From positions 310,001 to 374,000 of the forward strand of contig NZ_CP134062.1 of assembly GCF_031583025.1 (NCBI RefSeq): DNA of 64,000 bases. The letters run 5' to 3'. This DNA is from Mycobacterium sp. Z3061 (GTDB taxonomy: Bacteria > Actinomycetota > Actinomycetes > Mycobacteriales > Mycobacteriaceae). Under the pieces are notes generated by a model. It was given only the letters and a program-made list of their open reading frames with translations. It did not search any database and had not been told where the DNA came from. How positions within the stretch are numbered: position 1 is the stretch's first letter; each line of letters begins with the position of its first letter. Below are positions 60,607 through 64,000 of this stretch, one piece after another. Both the position numbers and the translations under genes were made by a program.

Positions 60607-61686
60607 CTACGGGCCGAGTCCGTCCGCGCCCTGCGCTCCGGCGCGGCCGAGATATTCGCCGCCACTGCCGCTCGCGCCACCGTGCGCGGGGTCGAAACCG
60701 GCGCCGCCGGCGCCGCCGTCGCCACCGTCGCCGACGAACTGCGCGCTGCCGCCGCTGCCGCCGGCTCCGCCCGACCCGTTGACGACGGAGGCTTCCCCGC
60801 CCTGGCCACCCCGGCCACCGTTGCCGAACTGCCCGCCATCACCGCCGTCACCGCCGACCCCGCCGCGCAATGACGTGCTGGATCCGTACCCGTCGCCGCC
60901 GGCTCCACCGCTGCCGAAGAACTGGCCGCCGTTGCCGCCGTTGCCGCCGTCACCACCGCCCGCGGGGCCGAAGGCGCCGGCGCCGCCGGCTCCGCCGTTG
61001 CCGAACCACCCGGCGCTGCCGCCCTGGCCGCCCCAGCCGCCGGTCATGTTGGCACCGCCCAGTCCGCCTTGTCCGCCGGCCCCGCCGTTACCGAACAGCC
61101 ATCCGCCGGATCCGCCGTTGCCGCCTGGAGGCGCGATCTTGTTGATTGCGGTGCTGGCACCGCCCTGACCGCCGTTACCGCCATTGCCGATAAATCCCGC
61201 GGAACCACCGCGGCCGCCGAACTGGCCGGGTCCGCCGGAGCCGCCGTTGCCGCCATTGCCGAACAACAGCCCGCCCGCCCCACCGGCCTGACCGGTTCCC
61301 GCGGCGCCGTCGGCTCCGTTCCCGATCAGTGGACGGCCGGTGGCCGCTTGGGCGGGCGCATTGACGGCGTCGAGCAGGGCTTGTGGCGCGCCCTGCAGCA
61401 ACGCGGCGATGTTCGTCGACTCCGCGGCGGCGTAACTGCCTCCTGCGGCATTGAGTGTCTGCACGAACTGTTCGTGAACGACGGACAGCTGGGCGCTGGC
61501 CAATCGGTACGCCTGGGCGTTGCGGCTGAACGCCGCCGCCACCGCGGCCGACACCTCGTCGGCACCGGCTGCCAGCACGTGAGCCGCCGGTCCTGCGGCG
61601 TTCGCGGCGTCCAGCGCCGTGCCGATGCGGGCCATATTCGTTGCCGCGGCGGCCAGCAACTCCGGCACTGCCGTCAGATAAGACAA
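60607..61686 (-). CDS. PE_PGRS family protein
   Basis: Protein of 359 residues. The N-terminal PE domain of about 100 residues is clear (AVPELLAAAATNMARIG, HVLAAGADEVSAAVAAAFS), followed by the linker GRPLIGNGADG and a Gly-Gly-Ala/Gly-Gly-Asn repeat domain (about residues 125-345) made of units such as GGAGGLLFGNGGNGG and GGSGGPG. The likely start codon is TTG 61686 with GGGGG upstream. PE_PGRS proteins are exported by ESX systems to the cell surface in slow-growing mycobacteria. A 126-residue membrane protein gene lies 16 bases upstream in the same direction. Confidence 0.95.
   Translation of the reverse strand: MSYLTAVPELLAAAATNMARIGTALDAANAAGPAAHVLAAGADEVSAAVAAAFSRNAQAYRLASAQLSVVHEQFVQTLNAAGGSYAAAESTNIAALLQGAPQALLDAVNAPAQAATGRPLIGNGADGAAGTGQAGGAGGLLFGNGGNGGSGGPGQFGGRGGSAGFIGNGGNGGQGGASTAINKIAPPGGNGGSGGWLFGNGGAGGQGGLGGANMTGGWGGQGGSAGWFGNGGAGGAGAFGPAGGGDGGNGGNGGQFFGSGGAGGDGYGSSTSLRGGVGGDGGDGGQFGNGGRGGQGGEASVVNGSGGAGGSGGSAQFVGDGGDGGAGGAGFDPAHGGASGSGGEYLGRAGAQGADGLGP
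60650..61310. repeat. Polymorphic GC-rich repeat (PGRS) region
   Basis: Within the PE_PGRS gene, short tandem codons for Gly-Gly-Ala and Gly-Gly-Asn recur (CCGCCGTTGCCGCC-like units on the plus strand). The copies differ by single bases. Such regions vary in length between strains through recombination and are hard to assemble. Confidence 0.85.
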
Positions 61687-61702
61687 TTCGCGGCCCCCGG
61701 CC

Positions 61703-62083
61703 TCACATCGGCGCGGCGTGCAGAGTCAGGGTGAAGAAGATATAGGCGATGCAGAACAGGAAGTTCAGGGCCACGAGTATCAGGCCGGCGCAGATGACCG
61801 CGTGCCGGCAACGGCGCTGTAGGTGCGTCGTTCTGGCGGCCTTCTTCTCCCGCAGGTACTGAGTAGCGATCAGGGCGAAGTTGACGTCGGTCAACTCCCG
61901 GTCCGCCACTGGTGTTCCGGTCACCAACTGTTGCAGGCGCTTCGGCGGGACGTGCACGCCGACTTGCGCGAAGCTTCGGCTGAGCCGTCGCGCCTGCCTG
62001 CGGCCGAGATACTGACCTCGCATCTGTAGCTGGTGCGAGAGTGTCCGTCGTTCGTCGCCCCAAGGGTTGGACGGGGTCGTCAC
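61703..62083 (-). CDS. Small membrane protein, unknown function
   Basis: Protein of 126 residues starting at a GTG, not recognised. A basic, probably cytoplasmic domain (residues 1-88, with RRQARRLSRSFAQVGV and YLREKKAARTTHLQRRCR) is followed by a hydrophobic helix (AVICAGLILVALNFLFCIAYIFF, about residues 92-115) and a short tail. It could be a regulator tethered to the membrane or an envelope protein. It lies 16 bases upstream of the PE_PGRS start on the same strand, so the two are probably co-transcribed. Confidence 0.65.
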   Translation of the reverse strand: MTTPSNPWGDERRTLSHQLQMRGQYLGRRQARRLSRSFAQVGVHVPPKRLQQLVTGTPVADRELTDVNFALIATQYLREKKAARTTHLQRRCRHAVICAGLILVALNFLFCIAYIFFTLTLHAAPM

Positions 62084-62163
62084 AAGCGGGAAGTCTATGT
62101 CCTAGATCACATTCTGCGGGACATAACGAATTCATTTCTTCGATTGATTTTGGCGGGCGCCGC

Positions 62164-63336
62164 TCACCGCAACTCCTCGGTCGGCACCGCGTAGCGCTCC
62201 TGGTACGCGCTCACCCGCTCCCGAACCTCGCCGGCGATCAGGCCGGTGTCCGACCAGGTGTAGCGACCGCGCCCGCCATCGCCGGGATGGGCTGCCAGAA
62301 AATCGCGCATACGTTGCTCGGCGCTCGGGGTCAGTTCGCGGCCCAGCTTCCGATAGATGCCGCGGATCGTGGTCCAGGGGTCGCTGATGAAGTCCGCGTA
62401 ATGGATGTCGATCACCTGGTCCGTGGGGAGCTTGCCGCTGTCGCGTAGTGCCATCTCGCGGTCGAGACCGACGGCGATCTCTTCATAGGACTGGGCCGCG
62501 CACTCGGTGATGTCGGGTTCGTCGCTGGCCATCCGGCGCAGGTGGTGGGTCAGCGCGGCGATCGACGAGATGACATTGAGCGGATCCCGATGCGTCTGCA
62601 CGATCAACGCGTCCGGGTACTCGGTGAACAAGGTGTCGAGCTGCCACAGGTGTGCCGGCGACTTCAGTAGCCACTGGCCGGGCACTCCGGATTGCAGGTG
62701 CTGCAGGAAGATTCGGTGGAAGCGGTAGGCGCCGGCGTGGTCTGCCTCATAGAGCAACCACCGGTAGTAGCTCGGCAGCCGGTACTGGACCGAGAAGATC
62801 ATGCTGGTGAACTCGCAGGCGGTGATGCGAACACACTCCTGGCCCACCAGTGCGCCCATCGGATGGAACGCCATGAAACCCGGGATGATCTGCTCGGACA
62901 TCTCAATGGCGGCCTGGGCGGCCGCGATCCGCGGGTCGTCGTGGTAGGTCTCGGGCTGGGGCGCCGGGCAGGGAGCGTCGACCTCCCAGGTCAGCGGCGC
63001 CCGCAGGTCGGGGTCCTGGGCGAGCAGGTCGTAGAGAATGGTGGTCCCGGTGCGGGGCTGGCCGACGATGACGATCGGCGCATCGATCCCTTTGGTCGCG
63101 ACCTCCGGATGTTGCTTGCGCCAGTCGATCACTTCGAGGCGATTCTTCAGGGCACGCATCAGGTCGAGGTAGGCGACCTCCACGCCGATGAGCGACAGCC
63201 GTGCCTCGTTGACTAGCCCGTCGGCGACCAGTTCGAGTCCGTGCTGCCAGCCGTCAGCGCCGAAGTCGTCATGACCCGTTTCCTCGCACGCGGTCGCGAT
63301 GAGCCGGTCCGGCGCGAACCGCTCGTGCAGGCTCAC
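62164..63336 (-). CDS. Sulfotransferase-family protein
   Basis: Protein of 390 residues of the mycobacterial sulfotransferase-3 type. The PAPS 5'-phosphosulfate loop is VGQPRTGTTILYDLLAQ near residue 92, and the 3'-phosphate region is VQTHRDPLNVISS with LLKSPAHLWQLDTLF just before. It would transfer sulfate from PAPS to a hydroxyl group of a lipid, sugar or steroid. GTG 63336 has a GAGGAG site and overlaps the stop of the gene before it (GTGA). Residues upstream of this start have no family character. Confidence 0.88.
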   Translation of the reverse strand: MSLHERFAPDRLIATACEETGHDDFGADGWQHGLELVADGLVNEARLSLIGVEVAYLDLMRALKNRLEVIDWRKQHPEVATKGIDAPIVIVGQPRTGTTILYDLLAQDPDLRAPLTWEVDAPCPAPQPETYHDDPRIAAAQAAIEMSEQIIPGFMAFHPMGALVGQECVRITACEFTSMIFSVQYRLPSYYRWLLYEADHAGAYRFHRIFLQHLQSGVPGQWLLKSPAHLWQLDTLFTEYPDALIVQTHRDPLNVISSIAALTHHLRRMASDEPDITECAAQSYEEIAVGLDREMALRDSGKLPTDQVIDIHYADFISDPWTTIRGIYRKLGRELTPSAEQRMRDFLAAHPGDGGRGRYTWSDTGLIAGEVRERVSAYQERYAVPTEELR

Positions 63337-64000
63337 GGTTGCTCTCCTCGATTGCGCACCGACACCGAGACGTCCGGTGGCGACGGATTGTCCAGCCAGC
63401 GCAGGACGATGAAGCCGCGATGACGGCCGCCGGTGTCCAGCCAGTGGCCGAAACCCAAGTCCTGAGCCGAGATTGCGATGCGCACCCGCCCGTCGGCGTC
63501 GGGTTGCACACCGCGGTTCGTCACTGAGCTGTGCCGCCGGCGCGGCTCGAGGCATTCGTGCCAGATGCTCTCCAGCGTGACGTTCCAGTACCGGGTGTCG
63601 GGCGGGGAGATGTCGAGTATGAGGGCCTGGTCCGGGTCGAGACGGAACGTGCCGATCATGTAGAGGTTGTCCGGGGTGGTGTCGGCCGCTCCCAGGTCGG
63701 CCGCCTCAGCGGTCACCAGCGTATTGGGCTGATCGAGGAGCTCCGGCTTGATCGTGCGATGCAGTGTCACCAGCTTCATCAGGGTCCAGGCCATCGCGGT
63801 GAACTGATCGGCCAGCTCGCTCCGCGTCAGCGGCGCCACCGGGTCCGCGTCCAGGGCCTCGATGTGCAGGGTGGCCAGCCGTTCGGCGGCGCGGTCGCCG
63901 ATGTACTCCCGGACGACGAGGGACGACGCGTCCGCGGGGATCTGCAGCCAGTGCGCGCCTGCCCTGGCGGCAGGCTGGTCGGCGGACAGGATGATCTCGA
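63333..64000 (-). CDS. DUF1214-like protein, N-terminus outside window
   Basis: The minus-strand frame runs from the stop at 63333 through the window edge without interruption, giving the C-terminal 222 or so residues. The visible part has LVVREYIGDRAAERLATLHIE, NLYMIGTFRLDPDQALILDIS, PPDTRYWNVTLESIWHE and GFIVLRWLDNPS, the pattern of the DUF1214 beta-rich domain. Its function is unknown. It overlaps the sulfotransferase start by 4 bases, so the pair is co-translated. A GTG at 63839 is an internal codon rather than the start, because the coding frame continues upstream. Confidence 0.7.
   Translation of the reverse strand, partial: EIILSADQPAARAGAHWLQIPADASSLVVREYIGDRAAERLATLHIEALDADPVAPLTRSELADQFTAMAWTLMKLVTLHRTIKPELLDQPNTLVTAEAADLGAADTTPDNLYMIGTFRLDPDQALILDISPPDTRYWNVTLESIWHECLEPRRRHSSVTNRGVQPDADGRVRIAISAQDLGFGHWLDTGGRHRGFIVLRWLDNPSPPDVSVSVRNRGEQP

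Noticed and set aside
1-64000. Insertion sequences, prophage genes, CRISPR arrays and rRNA
   Set aside because: No transposase, integrase, phage structural gene, regular repeat-spacer array or rRNA segment was seen on either strand.

Overview
This window is high-GC DNA from a Mycobacterium. A PE_PGRS protein (60607-61686), orthologue-like relatives of the mycobacterial adenylyl cyclase Rv1625c and of the Rv0072/Rv0073 ABC pair, an NDMA/mycofactocin-type alcohol dehydrogenase, an LpqC-like lipoprotein and many likely leaderless promoters all point that way. PE_PGRS genes are typical of slow growers, so a slow-growing species is the best inference. I see no insertion sequence, prophage or CRISPR array.

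Layout. (1) 1-13763: a lipid-like catabolic cluster: TetR fragment, SDR, crotonase, acyl-CoA synthetase, SnoaL-like protein, acyl-CoA dehydrogenase, four more SDRs, a DUF427-thioesterase fusion, a TetR, an aldehyde dehydrogenase, and a DUF35/Ltp2-like retro-aldolase pair. It reads as CoA activation, beta-oxidation and retro-aldol release of an unknown branched or cyclic acid. (2) 13849-23466: a self-contained selenocysteine island. A formate dehydrogenase alpha subunit has an in-frame TGA (Sec190) followed by a GGTCT-loop SECIS hairpin. It is followed by the beta and NrfD-like membrane subunits, convergent selD, tRNA-Sec (selC), selA and selB. (3) 23496-28171: a class III adenylyl cyclase, a kinase-like/acyl-CoA dehydrogenase pair resembling a split ACAD10/11, and an NDMA-type alcohol dehydrogenase. 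(4) 28165-34413: two divergent operons forming a full meta-cleavage pathway for a phenolic compound (monooxygenase, extradiol dioxygenase, C-C hydrolase, hydratase, aldolase, acetaldehyde dehydrogenase). (5) 34417-36654: monomeric isocitrate dehydrogenase.

(6) 36932-41765: four tandem luciferase-like flavin monooxygenases, probably for organosulfur use, then a nitronate monooxygenase, a TetR and a divergent SDR under a two-operator promoter. (7) 44455-46723: a lipoprotein hydrolase, a DivIVA-like coiled-coil protein and a secreted Gly/Ala/Val/Pro-rich protein, followed by a 0.5-kb AT-richer gene-free stretch. (8) 47236-52722: a minus-strand operon of amidohydrolase, Rieske oxygenase, PP2C phosphatase and FAD oxidoreductase behind a perfect palindrome. 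(9) 52839-53714: an RsbW/RsbV-like partner-switch pair. (10) 53989-57789: an FtsX-type ABC permease, an ATPase fused to a cyclic-nucleotide-binding domain, and a Tat-exported catalase-like protein with a cytochrome b561. (11) 57770-64000: LpqC, an autoregulated MarR, a membrane acyltransferase, PE_PGRS with a small membrane protein, a sulfotransferase and a partial DUF1214-like gene.

Genes are packed tightly. ATGA/GTGA/TGATG stop-start overlaps mark operons, and convergent pairs abut or overlap without visible terminators. Functions come from reading motifs and families by eye; no database search was run.
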